A stretch of DNA of 64,000 nt. It comes from Haliclystus octoradiatus. Lineage: Eukaryota > Cnidaria > Staurozoa > Stauromedusae > Haliclystidae. The stretch is taken from positions 15,751,807 through 15,815,806 of the forward strand of contig OU744453.1 of the NCBI GenBank assembly GCA_916610825.1. The letters are read 5' to 3'. The stretch's first letter is position 1, and every line of letters starts with the position of its first letter. The position numbers were made by a program, and so were the translations under genes. The notes below the pieces were generated by a model, which saw only the letters and a list, made by a program, of their open reading frames with translations, did no database searches and had not been told where the DNA came from. This document shows, in pieces, positions 1-15,000 of the stretch.

Positions 1-73
1 GTAGCGACAGCTGGTCATATTTGCCCTTTTAAACAAAGATAATAATCATAATATGCATCCATACAGAACATAC

Positions 74-3000
74 CTTTCTTCAACTTCCCAAATCTTCTAC
101 CAAGTGCCAATAAAAACTCACTGGAATTTGAATAGTCTGGGACACCGTATTTCTCCATAATCTTCAAATCAAGAAAAAATACAATTAAAATCATAGCACA
201 TAGATTTTATCCATTAAATAGTCAAGCTATAGAAAACGTAATATAATTGGTTGACATTGTATTTGTAACTATTAATAGAAATTAAATTTTCACCAGTTTA
301 ATAATCTAGTATAGCTATAAAAATGTTATCAAAATGATCCCTCTTACAGATATCACATAAAAGTACGGATTACATGATCTTAGGAATACAGGAATACAAG
401 AATCAGAAAAACAACAAACAAAACCTGATAAAAGTTAGCTAACACGAATAATTGACTTTCTGAAGGCCTCAAATTCAAAAATGGAACAGTCTCAGGAATT
501 TCAGAAGTCCAGTACTAGGTTACTTACAAAGCACTTTTTTGTTAAAAAAAAATAGTCTACATGGTTTACTTTTCTCGGAATCTATCGTTACTGATTAGGG
601 AAAAAGAACTACCAGTTTGGAATCATGAAAAAGTCAGAAAGGTACGGAAATATTTTTATATTACAGTGAAACCTGTATATAACAGCCAGCTATGAGAGGT
701 AGATAAATGGACCACTATAGACAGGTGACCTTCAAGGTTTGATTCAATGGAAAATACGATTTGAGACATTGCAAGAGTGATCACTATAGACAGGTGGCCA
801 CTGTATAGAGGTGACCATTATAACAGGTTTGACTGTATTACCTGTTGCTTATTACATCGTTGTAAGATTGCTTCAACCGGAGTTATTGGGTCAACTAGTC
901 GTTCTACCTGTTAAGAAAATGTTTTTCTTCACTAATCATATATGGATTACAAATTTTAATTGAAAACAATAGGCCTACTTAGGGAGCACTCACATTTGAT
1001 GTCAACCTATTTTGGGTCATATTTAATCCTCCTCCCCTTACAGTCAATTGATGTCAACTTCTGTCAACACCCCATCCCCATTGATGTCAACTTCCAGCTA
1101 TTCCCCTAACAATTGAAAATTCCAGAACAAAATCGCCAATGAAAACACTAGAGAAGTTTTTTTATGTTTTCTTGCTTTCAAGTGAGTTATCCATATGTCT
1201 ACTTTATATTTTCTACTATCAACTTTTCATCAACCGATCACCCTTACCGGTTGACGTCAATTGTGAATGCTCTCTTATGCTACAGCCAGAAATATATGCT
1301 TGCAGATTGGAATGAGTAAAATAACTGTATAGGGTTTTATATTCCACTTGTAAACAGTGTGCAGGGATAAGTAGACAAGGCCAATAATGATCTGCTTTTC
1401 AAATCTGTTATAGTACCTTTACTTCATTATTTTTTTGTCCACAAATGGAGTCAGCTTTTATTGCCGGGGTAGTTAGATTTGTTGGTATTTTTAAAGTGTG
1501 TGTGCGTTTAATAGCCGGATGCCCTTCCTGGCCCAAACCAATTGTGCTCCAGCCAGGGATTGAACCCAAGACCCTGCGGGCCAGGGTCAATTGCCCTTTA
1601 ACCACTATACTAAGACCGCACAATGTTCAAACAACCTCAAACGTTAATGTGACACGATTACGGAGATTTGTATCCAATTTATCCATCAATCGTATCCATA
1701 TCGTTAAAAACACTTAATTCCCCATTCCAAAGGCAAAGCATCGAAAACATTATACTCGTTCTTACAGTGAAATTTTTTTTGAGTTTTATCAGCAAATCTG
1801 TTTACGTGATAAAATGCTTTTTTTTTTTGTCTTTAATAGAGAAGTGATACGTTTACAAGCAGAGTTTGAAAATATTGATTTGAACAATCAAACTGTCAGT
1901 TATTACAGTTACTGTAATCCTCATCAAACAAGCATGACCAAAACATCAATATATGTATAAAGTGGACTGTAAAATGTAGGTAAAAACCAACCCTCATTGT
2001 GTTTCTAAGAATAATCTGTGTGCTTGATTTTCCGCTAGCCATAACAACACCAGGACTATCTAATAGCTTGACATGTTTATCAAGTTGAACCTCTTGCATA
2101 GATCTGAAAATTGAAAATCGAAACACATTAACATCAATAGACTATTCATGTTACAAATATCTGATGATCAAGCTATGCTGTAGTATATTCTATGCATTAT
2201 TGCTATCTGCCTAATATCAGATTCTTGAAATCTATCTATGGGGTAATTTTGATCGCAAATTAGATCAAATAAATCGTGCTTGTGACAACTGGTCTCATTA
2301 TCATTATTCATTTAGAACACCTGGTAAGATCTTATAAACTTTTTCATACAACTGCCAATTCAGTACTTAGTATATAAAGCTATAGTGAAATATGTACATA
2401 ATCCAGCTTATATATATGATCAAGAAAATGTGGACATTACATGTGGCATATATATGACGCTATTAATTTAATGACGACTACGGACGGTATATATATACAG
2501 GTAGCTGCTTCATGAAGGTGAGCTGTAAAGCATGTTTCAAAACTTTCAATGTGTCATGTGCAACTTCACTAGAGCAATGAAGCTTCCTCGATTGAAGAAC
2601 TGTAAATGTTATGGTGAATGGAATAGATTGAACTATAGCGAATTGCCGCGCCTTGAAAACCAGGGCCAAGATTCCACGCAGTCTGTTGAGATGGAACAGT
2701 AGGCCTACATCTATTGCATAGCACCACAATGTAATAACTGTACATAATAGCCTTTGATAGAGTGGAACCAGGGTCCAACAGAAGGTCCAGCCTAATGGAA
2801 TCCTAGAGGAGTTTCAACATTTTTTCTGAACTTTTTTTTGAAGTTTGACCAATAAATCATAAAAGTATCAATGTTCTTCTGGAGCTGCTCCAGCCTCCCG
2901 GAATCTAGGACTCAAGGATTCCTACTTTTGTCGGACTCTGGGTTGAACTGGTAATACAGTACCTACATTTGTAGATTGTTTCTGGAAGTATATATATATA

Positions 3001-6000
3001 CCATACCTTGTTAACCCAGGGGTAGAGCCAACGTTACATGACCGACTTCGTTTTAAACTATTGATAACACTAAAATAAAAACAAGTCACATATATGTTTA
3101 TACTAGCTGCATTTGAAGAAATAAAGATGTATAGGGAAGCAAATGTAGACAAAGATTCATAGACCGAGCGGCACATATCTATAACGACAGGTTTCTTCTG
3201 GCAACTTTAAATTTCTGTTTAGAAAATATTTCTTGTTTTGATCAAAATTCATTGTGAAGCTTTCCAAATTCCAAAATCCAATTTACATTCCATGAATCAC
3301 AATCAAATTTACTATTTTTACAATTCTGAGAAACTGCAGCATGTGAGTTTGTGTTTCCTATGGTTTTCAAACCTATGGAAGCATGACCAAAACATCAATA
3401 GACTATATGTAGGCCTATAAAGAGGACTGTCAACTGTTATTTAAATTCATTATAAGTGAGTTCCACTATCAAATTTAACTAAACAAGAAACAGAAAAGTA
3501 TTTAGGGTATTTTTATAAACAATTGTATGCAGAGTCCGACAAAAGGTTCAGCCTTCTGGAATCATAAAGGTATGTCAACATTCTGTTGATATTCGACCGA
3601 TAAAAAGTAAAAGTATCAATTTTATTCTGAATTTCCTCCAACCGTCTGGAATCTAGGATTCCAGGATTCCTACTTATGTTGTACCCTGCATTTAACTGTG
3701 AATTTGAAGATGCCCATCTAAGAAACCTGCTGTTTTTATCTCTGTGGCGCTCGGTTTGAAATGTCCGATTGTTAACTAACCTGCTTTTTCCAACATTAGG
3801 AAAACCTACAAAAAATAAAGGCAAAAGAGAGTAGGCAAAGCAAGGAGTTTAATTATTAATCTATATAAGGGACTGGATTAAGAGCACCTTTAACACTTGT
3901 CGTGCCGAACCCGAGTATACTCGGGGTAGCAGGACCCACGTCAGCAGGCCGAACCAGAGTATACTCGGGATAGAAACGTCATTCAAATTTTGTCCAATCA
4001 TGTCTGCTGCTTCCAGCGGATATGTGATATTTATTGTTCTTTCTAACCAATAGGGATTAAGCTTTATTTAGAACACTGCCTCGTGCTATATAAGCAAGGG
4101 TAGGTAGAGCAATTTCATTTTCAAAATGTCAAGAAGATACACGGCTGAGGAAGCCGCGCGCGTCATTCACGAAAATATTTTCAATGATTCTGATTCAGAA
4201 GATGATATGTTTGAAGTTGATAATGATTATTCTGATGTTGAAGATGATGTTTACAATGATACTGTTGAAGATTCTTCTTTTCTTGACGAATCTGGTGATG
4301 TAGATTCAACATTAGAGGCGTTCATCGATTTGCCTGAAATATCCAACGCGACAGAAAATGTTCAGAAAACAACAACTTCGGAGCCGCAAACTTCAAATAT
4401 ATCAAAGGACTGCCGCTGAAAGAAAGTGATAGAAAAGGCTGTTGAATTTACACAAAGCAATTTCAATTGGAAGGACAAAAAAGATAATGTGTGGACTAGT
4501 GATTCAAAAGTTGTTACTGCCCCACATTTCAATGGCGTTCCAATGTATAAAACTCCAACAGATGATCCTTCAAACCCGTTATCTTGGTGTAAATTATTTC
4601 TGTAAAGTAAACTGTTGAATTGATAAACATTTTGGTTACGGAAACGAACCGATATGCCTCGCAGTTTATAGCGAAAGAGAAGTCACGTATTCAGAACACT
4701 GCTGAAAAACTTAGCTATCGACTTACTTATTGGAAGCCAGTTGTTGTTGATGAAATGTGGACATTTATTGGCCTTTTTATTGCTACTGGCATTATCCAGA
4801 AAGGTAGACTGGCTGATTACTGGAGTACTGACGACCTGCTTGAAACGCCGTACTTCCGTAATCACATGTCAAGAAATCGTTTTCAAGCAATCCTTCGATT
4901 TTTTCATTTTGCAGATAACGAACATTTAGATAAATCAGACCGTTTAGCAAAGATTAGACCAGTATACGATTTATTATGTTCTCTATTTACGTCAAACTAC
5001 ACGCTAAATGAAAACTTGGCCCTAGATGAAGGCACGTTAGCATTCAGAGGACGATTGAAATTCCGGGTTTATAACCCTATGAAACCAGATAAGTATGGAA
5101 TAAAAGGGTACATCGTATCAGAAGCATCAACTGGATACTTGTGGCGCTACGATATGTATTGTGGTGGTGGTATTACATTACAAGATCGTGTGTGCAATTT
5201 ACTAGAGCCAGCTAAAGGTAAAAATTATTTTGTTTTTATGGACAACTTCTACAACTCTGTGTCACTACTGCAAACATTACAGAAGGATAAAATCTATGCA
5301 GCGGGCACACTAAGAGCTAAACGTGGTCAACCCTCTTGCATGGATAAGGCAGGGAAATCATTAAAAGTTGGAGAACAAATATTTGCCTTTACTGGAGATA
5401 TCCTGGTAACCTACTGGATGGATAAGCGACTTGTAAAAACAATTAGCAATTTTCATTCGCCTATTATGCTAGAGTCAGGAAAAAGAAACCGCGATCAATC
5501 AATCGTTATGAAACCAAAAACTGTCCTGGATTACAACAAGTATATGAACGGTGTGGATAAATCTGATCAGATGATAAAGTATTTTCCTATGGTACGTGGT
5601 ACATTGAAATGGACTGTCAAGTTTATTTTATATTTATTGCAAATTAGTCTTTTCAACGCATCAGTTATGTTCAAAAAAGAAAATCCAAAAAGTGATTTAC
5701 GTTCATTTCTAATTTCTGTTATAAAGAATATCCACGCTCAACATTCAAGTAGAAAAAGACCAGCTTCTTCACAAGATGTAGAGCCAGAACAGCAACCATG
5801 TACTTCAAATCGTCCACCAGTTATCGATCCATGTTCTCGTCTACAAGGTTCGTTTTCTGATCATTTGATTGTTGACATTCCGCCTACTGAAAAGAAACAA
5901 AGACCAACGCGTGTGTGTCGCGTCTGCTCGAAAGATGGCAAACGTCATGAGACAAGAACGATGTGTCAGACTTGTAATGTGCCTTTACATAGTAAATCTT

Positions 6001-9000
6001 GCTTTATCTTTACCATTCTAAGAACAAATATTAAACTAATAATTTTTTTATGTATTCCTGTTTTTAAAGTTTTTTATTTATGATTTTTGGTCAAAATATG
6101 GACCCAATATATTTTTGTTTACATATATTTGACTACTTCTTTCGCGTTTGTTTGAATATTACTTCTTTCTGAGTACATATAATAGAAACAAGATTGATTA
6201 GTTTGATAGAATAGTATAATGAGAATCAAATTACAAAAGTTGAGCTTCATAAATATTGCAGAACCCGAGATATTTGGGAAACCGAACTTTTATTGTTTTT
6301 CGAGAAATTTTCAAAATTGCGTCGGCCTGTGGTGAAAGGATTTCGTAAATATGTCGGCATCATAAGTGTTAAGAATCACATCAAATTTTGTGTACTCAAA
6401 ACGGCAGCCATGGAATCTTCATTTTCGTCTACTGGAACATTCCATAGAGTCTTTTATATAGATCCAATGCCTGTAATCTTCAAGATTACAGTCAAATTTG
6501 TTATAATGGTCACCTCTACAAAAGTGGCCACTATTAATGATCATTCTTGGTACGGTGTGTCTAAAATTGTATCGAATCTGAAACAAATTTTGAGTTTAAT
6601 ATTTTGAACTATTCGTATTCCTCTTGGAATCATTTTCCATTTAATGCTTGCCTTGATTCTTAATAGTAGAACAAAGATAAAAACTTATTTTCAGCAGATG
6701 AGCTTTATCGTTCGTTAAAATAGTTTGAAAGTGTTGGGGGATTCCCTGAGATCGGAATCATCTTAACTCTTAGGTCTACCAAGACACATGATACACATTA
6801 ACATTATTTGCTTGCTTTTATGAATGCAAATAAATAATGCTAATACATCGCATCTTAAATATATGATAATAGTGTATTTCAAATTATTATAGGCTATCAC
6901 AGATACTATTTACGTGCAGGTGTGAAGCTTGTTGCTTGTGATATAAACAACCTCTGAACCAGCAAACACTTTTTCTTATAGAAGTTATAGGGTACCGTAA
7001 CTGTTTGCCAGATAGTTAAAGTGGGAATAAACCCCCAGACTATCTTTACATATGTGGTAGAACCCGACGTGAAAAAAACAATGGCGTAATTTTTTTTTCG
7101 ATCTGGAAATTATTTCTTGGCGAAAAACGCCTTCAAAGTGGTGTTTTGACCCAAATGTCGCTGAGAAAAAAAAGGGATTGGATCTAGCTTTATGACGACA
7201 AAGTCACAAGTCGTGCGGTTTGTCTAACAGACTCAAGAGTGTGCTGATCACGCGACGTTATCTTTGAGGTGACCTAGCTCTGAGAAGTCATACAAAAAAA
7301 ATTTCTGACAAGGCTGAGCCATGAACAAACATATAAACTCGCGAATTACGTAAAAAAGATACAATTTGTGATTTCAGGAGCAGAATAAAATCTATTGAAA
7401 CGCTCAGTCTAAATAATTTCTCGTAGCGTCATTAAGCGCGATGAATCTGATATAGATTGCGGATTAACACAAATGTCAGGCGGTGCGAGTGTTCCTTTGT
7501 GACTAGTCTAGCGACACATATTAGTTACGTATTCTGGGTGACCGCAGTACTTCTCAAATCTTAATTAGTAGACACGTACCCTTCGAAATAGCTTTATCCT
7601 ACGCTATATAAGTTATATAGCTATTTTTAACTCTATCTGCAAGTTGTTCTCGTGTAAATATTTCTAGAAGATATCCTTTTCAAGATCTAGATGTAAATGT
7701 AAACTGACTCGATTTGCACAGTCATGCACAGACGACTTTTCCTCGAGATAGATGGTACTGCAAAGTATTAATTGTACTTTTTCGGATTTATTTAAGTATT
7801 ACCAAATTATTAAATAGACATTTTTCAATTATCATTTCAAAATTTAATTTTGAAATCGATGTTTGTCTAGTGAAACTTAAACCATGTAATCGTATAGTTT
7901 ATACGACTGTTGATAGATATATTACACCCAATAGTCTAACAAAGTGTTCATCATTTATTTACCAAGCATTCAATTATTATAAAACCATCGAAAATTCTTC
8001 AGTACATTACACTGTAAAATTCTATAAAATATCGGAAAATAGTACAAAAATGATATGAGGGCTTGGACGTTCTTATTCAAGTTTACAGCCATATATACTA
8101 GAACTACAGTAATGCATAATCTAGCATTTTTCGGTTTTGCGGTATATCTTCATTGCATAAATTGTTACCCTCTCTATCAACGTTATCTGATTAACAAAAT
8201 TAGGGTTTTGCAATGTGAAGTCTCGTTCCTGATTACACATACGCCACCAATTTTTTTTACCATACTAGCTAGTATTCATTCCTTTGGCTAGAAAGTAGAA
8301 CATATGTTAGCATTATGTCACAATCTGTAGTTTATAGGATGTAGTAATACAGTGCATAAGCTACTTTGCACAAAATACCTTTCTACAGATACGATAAATC
8401 AGATGGACAGATTTCGTTTCTGTGAAAAGAGGACTATAAACCAACCTTTAATAGCGTTTCCCACCGTACATTTTGATATTTACGCTCAAAAGAATACTCA
8501 ATTTTCAGTCCAGACATATGCTTACAAACAATAAATTCTACTTAGCTAGCTTTTGTGGTCACCAGAGAATCTTTTGATATGTGTTAAATATGTGTGAGAA
8601 TGATATGTCAAAATATAATCTGTATAACGCGCGCTACGAATGAAATATTTTCTGATTTTTATTTTCTTCAAATTCGTGAACTTTAAAATCATTAAATCAT
8701 CTGGAATTTTGCTACTCTTGAGTTTATATGTTCTTCCTTACCTCAGTTTTGTGGGAGAGAATAATAGATTGCCGTTACAGAGCTACGCCATCTCAAACAT
8801 AACATCGCGTGATTAATCCGATCTAAAGTCTATTAGAAAAACCACACGACTTGTGACTTTGTCGTCATAAAGCTAGATCCAATCCCTTTTTTTTCCTCAG
8901 CGACATTTGGGTCAAAACACCACTTTGAAGGCATTTTTCACCAAGAAATAATTTCCAGATCGAAAAAAAAATTACGCCGTTGTTTTTTTCACGTCGGGTT

Positions 9001-12000
9001 CTACTACATGTGTAAAGATAGTCTGGGGGTTTATTCCCACTTTAAGCTTTGAATTTGAAGATTGGAAAATCTTTTCATCATAATTATTCATTCAGATACC
9101 GATAAGCTTGGAGCAGTTTTTCACGGGATTGTACACATAATATGCAAAATATAATAGGTTATACAGTCATAATGGTCACCTCTATACAGCGGCCACCTGT
9201 CTATAGTAGTCACGCTAACAATGTTTGAAATAGTATTTTCTATTGAATCAACCATGTACATAAAGGTCACCTGCATATAGTGGTCAATTTATCTACCTCC
9301 CATAGATGGCTGTTATATACAGGTTTCACTGTAGTAGAAAAAGGGATTATTAGCAGAGAGATTATATTTAAATACATACCTACAATACCAACGCTAATGG
9401 ATGTTTTAATGCCTTTACTTCTACAATAATTGCCTAGTAATTTCATCAATGTTCCAGCCCCTGTACATGCACTTGAATTTAAAACATCTTGAGACGCCAT
9501 ATCAATTGAAAGTTTAGTTTGCGACTGTGAACAAAAAAGTCGAATTGAAAATTATTGCATATATATTCAAGTACAAGGAATAAAGGGCTGTATTCACATT
9601 TACTATATACAAGGCATGTTGGAAGATAAAAGTGACAGTGCTGATATCAAGCAGAAGATTCTGAAGTGTCTTTCCAACTTTTCAAGTTTTTCTTATGTAG
9701 CAGTATAAAAATGAAACACATTTCAGAATCAAGCCCGCATAAAATGCATTATAGGTGCACTTCAAAAATGTTCTAATGTGAAAAACCTGGGGTCAAATGA
9801 TTTGTTTTTTCCCTGTTATTCGTGAATCTGAATACACTGGTGTTGGCGTTTTTTCATCAATATTGTTGGGGCGGCCACTGGCCAAACAAAACTTTTATTT
9901 TCATCGACACAGATAATAATCTGAGGTGTGGCGACAAGTCAAACTAACCATGTCATTGTAGACCAATCAAAGGAAGGCTCATATTGTCATCAATGTTGGT
10001 GAAAAATTGAGCACAGACCAAATGAACTGACGCCAACATTGCGATGCCAGCAAAATGACTTTTCATTTCTGCCAACATTGGCGAAATTTGGTCGATTTTT
10101 CATTGACGTTGGTGGAATAAAAAGTATTCTGGCGGAGAAAATAATTAAGAGAAGATAAATGTATAAACTTACGAGTTTACTTTTCTGATTCTGAGTAGAT
10201 GCCTTGAAGGCTAATGTCGGAAATTCATTTCTGAAGTATTTTAACCATTTTTCTACAATATCTCTTGGAACAAGATCTGAAAATAAATATTGATACATAT
10301 TTTCTACAAGCACAATCAATCATATCAATTACAATCGGATCAACCCTATTTACAACAATCAACCAGATAAAATGTAAGAGGACAAAACAAAGGAGCGTCT
10401 CACCCCAAATGAATTGGGTCTATGACACAGGCTCATATTCAATGTTTAGTGATTGAATCTTTATTTAGAAAATAGTCTTAAGTACAGCATCAGCATATGA
10501 CAGTATCGACTTGTAAGTTGTAACAATATTGGAAATGTATCAGTATTAGCTAGAATGGACATAATTTATCGATCCGTCCAGAGATTTCTAGGCTAGAAAT
10601 TGCCATAAAATATAAACATCGACAATTGACAGATCATAAAAATAATAATAATAGGTTTTATCATATTTTATGACAATAAATAGCTTTTAAACAAAAACTA
10701 TGAAACGGTTTGGATAATGTAATAAAATCGAAACATTTTGTAAGCAAAAATTAAAATCCTGAAAGGAAAAAATATTTTATCAGACCCTAACAGACACTCT
10801 TCCCCTGTCACAGAGCTACCAACTGGTGCATAATATAGTGCAGAGAACATACCAATCTTATTAAGTAGTAGGATCAATCGTTTATTTACACCAGCACTCA
10901 TCACAATTTCTTCCAGCTATAAACATAATTATATAAATGAAGTTTGTTAGTCAAATAATTGAGTTGGAACAATTTGAAAAGGCTACTTTTATTCAAAGGT
11001 GGTTCAGAATTCAAAAGAAATTACATCTTAACACCTAAGAATGATAAAATATAAAATATGCAGAAATTACAAACAGCAGTTGTAGTATCAATAGCTTTGC
11101 TCCTTACATAGTTTTATTCTCAGCACGTTAATGATGATTACGAGAACAATTCAGGAGAATAGAAGACACATATGCTATCACAAAGTGAAGGATCCATAAC
11201 ATAACATAATATGTCTGCATCCAAGTTATAATTATCCCCTGCGGAATTATTCATGAGTTCATGAACACTTTACCAACAATTCATGAATTATTCATAAACA
11301 GTTCATAAATATGTTATAAACAAAATCACTACATGACATAATTAACATATGCATAATTACCTGTGGGCAACGGCATCCCAATGGATCTCTGGCGTCCAAG
11401 ACTTCAATAACAACATCAGCAGCATCAACAACCTTTATATCAGATAAATTAGTTTATATATATAGGCTATATATAAAAAAATATATCTACAGTATTGCCC
11501 AATGTGAATTCATTCTACCCATGGGCATATCACTTTTACATTCCTATCTATATAATCAGGCAACGCCTATATGGTTACAATATGTCAACATTTTTATGAA
11601 TTAAACTATTATATGAACACTTTCTTTCTCTGGCGAAAACAAATGCTGCATCAGTTCAGATATTAAAATAGAATAACTCATAACGCTGTGCTTTCCATGA
11701 AATAATTAGCCTACCTTTTTAAATTCTTTGAAATGAGCTTTTGCTGATTGCTCTATCAAACAAAAATTAAAAGACATATTCAAAGGCATCATTCAAGTAT
11801 TTAACAATGCAGGTACTAGCCTACTGAGTAAATTTATCTGGTTAACCAATATTAGGTAACATACGTCCAAACGAGATGGTACTAATTGTGTAAATATGTA
11901 ATTATATGGCTGATGTGATGGTCAATCAGCATCACAGCATAGAGGTCTAAGAATACGATTCAAATTTGACTCAATCCGCAGAAAGTTTTGTCCAATTCAA

Positions 12001-15000
12001 CTCGATGAAGACCCCTATCATAACCAACAGAAATGAAATTTCATCTATGATTATGCTTGGCATAGAAGCAATATTTGAAAAAATTTAGAGAAGAGTAGAA
12101 AAGCAAGAAAAAAACTCACAATGGCACCTTTCATCCTATATGTCATGCTCCTCAATATTTATAGTCATGTTTATGCAATCCCAGATTCCAAAAGACTGAA
12201 GCAAATGAAGAAAAAAATTTGTAAGCCAAACTTAGACAAAAAATCCAGAAAAAGTGTTCAAAACTGTCAAAAGACCTGCAAAAAACAGTTCAGGAGTTCA
12301 TGGACAGTTCATGAACGTCAAATGGTCTACATTTTCATGAACTGTTTATGAACCCTAACAGACAGTTCACGGGCAGTTTATAAACAGTTTATGAACAGTT
12401 CATGAAAATTGTTCATGAACTCTTCATGAACTCCTTTGAAAAGAAATAATTGATGATTAATCTCAGCTTGGCGATTAGACATACAAAAAGGGTCCGGCAA
12501 AAGGTTCAGCCTTCTGGAATCCTAGAGGCATTTCAACATTTTCCACTGAATGTTTTTGCTGATGTTTGACCAATAAATCATAAAAATATCAAACATGAAT
12601 TTGCTCTAGCCTTCTTGGATCTAGGATTCAAGGATTCATACTTTTCTCGGACCCTCTATCCCAATAATTAAACATCTTACCTTTGTCTGTGCCTTTCATA
12701 AACTCATCATCGATCATTTGCTCCTGATAAAAAAATTAAAATGATAAATACTAGCTATGATATCAATATTAGATATATAATTACTGTAAATTTAAATTTC
12801 AAATACAGCAAAAAAGAAGTAAAAATAATTAATACAATATAGCAGATTAGGTATAATAAACTAAACTCCAGAAGACGAGTTCAAATAATTCACAAGAAAG
12901 ATGATATGATTTATAGGTCAAACTTTCACAAAACATTTTGAAGAAAATGTTGCAATGTTCTAGGATTCATTGAGCCTGAACACTTTGTCTGATCATGTTA
13001 TTGCTGTTTTCTATATTGACGACACCCAAGCGTGTCACAAACGTTTTGACATTCCGGGAACTGTGTTGCTCAATTGTTGTAAGCCTTCTGGGATTGAATT
13101 TATAGTGCTTCATAGTTTTGAAGAATTGATCTGGAAATTTCAGAAATTTGACTTATTTTGAAGCAATATGCATGGATTTCAAAACGTAAAAATATGAAAT
13201 CCAAAAATAATAAATTTTAAAATAAGAAAATAATCATGATAAAATTGGAAACCTTCTTATTTTGTGCTGGCCTTCCAGGAACCAGGTTCCCAGGATCCCG
13301 CACTTTGTGACAGCCTGCGACACACGGTTAAATTTGCGTTTGAAATTTCTAAATAAACGCAGTAATAGGCTAAGGATAAACAAATCATCAGCTGCCGTAG
13401 TTTCAAAGTTTGATGTGATTTTCAATCGAAGTGTCTATTTGACCGGCAGTCGCAGTCATTATGGATTCAACTGCGTGTGCGTAGACAGTCGACTACGTCA
13501 TTCACTTGATCACGTGTTTCACTCGTCCCAGGGTTAGGGTTAGGTTTAGGGTCCGATCACATGATAACCACCCGTTTAGGGGTAGGGTTAGGATCTGGTC
13601 ACGTGACAATCACCCGGTCAAGGTTTAATTCATTTCTGTTTCATCAGCTCTCGTCCGTTGGCGTAGCTCATTCAGAATGCATCTGACCAGTGTGCAAGTC
13701 ATGCTGGTTCGAGTCCAGGTCGTTCCAAATTTTCAATTTATTCTCATTATTTATATTCCAAAATGTTTGTAAGTTACTGTTCATTCATGATACGCATGCG
13801 TTGGTATCCATAATGGCTGTGACTTCCGGTAAAATAGTCACTGCAATTTTCAATAGGGCTTTTTCATATTGGCCACATTGGTGTTCCATAACAATACAAT
13901 GAAATATATAGACTATATTATACAATTATACAAGGAAATAAGGAATAGAACTGCATTCCTAAAAATATTTGATCATTGTCATCAGAAAAATCAAATTTTC
14001 TGAAATGAATTTAACCTAATAAAAACTTAAATCTTAAAGTTACGTTTTATACACGGTAGGCCTAGTTATAGTTATAGTTTTCAGATATTGTTATATTTAC
14101 CATATTTACATTAGGCCTATAGGTATTTATATTATTATATTATTATAGGGCTCTACCGAAAATCATGCAAATGCTTCAGTGTTTGACAAAGTCCGGAAAC
14201 TTGGAAACCTGGTTTGCGGAAGGCTAGCAAAATGCTGGATATAAAGCTAAAATAACTAAAAAATTTTGAAAATTCTTTTTCTCAATTTTTCATTTTTATG
14301 TAAGTAAATTTACTCGACGTCTATCGCCTATCCAAAAAGATAAAGTTTGTAGAAGGTCAGTGTCTGATAATTAAGATATATTCTTCCAGAATTTTAACAA
14401 ATTTTCAACATGTTATTCTGAATTTTTTTTGGAGAGGATTGACCTATAAATCAGACAATTATCCAGTTTCTCCTGAATTTGCTCTTGCCTTCCAGGATCT
14501 AGGATCTCAGGGTCCCCACTTTTGTCGACTTCTGCGGAAAGTAAAACATTTTGTCGGATACTTGTTGTGCCCCTCCCTTCCTATTCCGAAGAATAAATTT
14601 CATTCAGTGATGACAGAAAGGACAGGTGATATAATATTCTACCTGCTTGTCAAAATCTTTAGTTCTTTTTTCAGCATCTTTAACCATTGATTCTAATTTA
14701 CGTCTTTTACTAAATTCCTTTTGTCTTTTTTCTTTAGCATGGGCCTTCTGTTCTTCTGCCTGGAAATTAATTCACAAACAAGATGCAATCAATCAATGAA
14801 ATATTGATAAAGGGGTAATGGCAGAGTCTGATAAAATAATCTATTTTCCAGGATTCTAAGTTTCATTTCCAAATTTTCAAGGTGGAATTACATCATATAA
14901 ACGTTTTTGCAGTGTTTTCTTTCAAAGGGCTACTTTAACAAATACATGATAATAATGATTATTCTTCCTTAACATTACAGAAACTTGGATGTAGCTATTT

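Noticed and set aside
2161-2200. CTGATGA core-like string near 2161, and similar ones near 43485 and 50497
   Set aside because: No GAAA partner or pairing stems at the required spacing, so not hammerheads.
7714-8058. 114-residue open frame inside the TTAA element
   Set aside because: AT-driven composition, no transposase motif or homology recognised; treated as chance.
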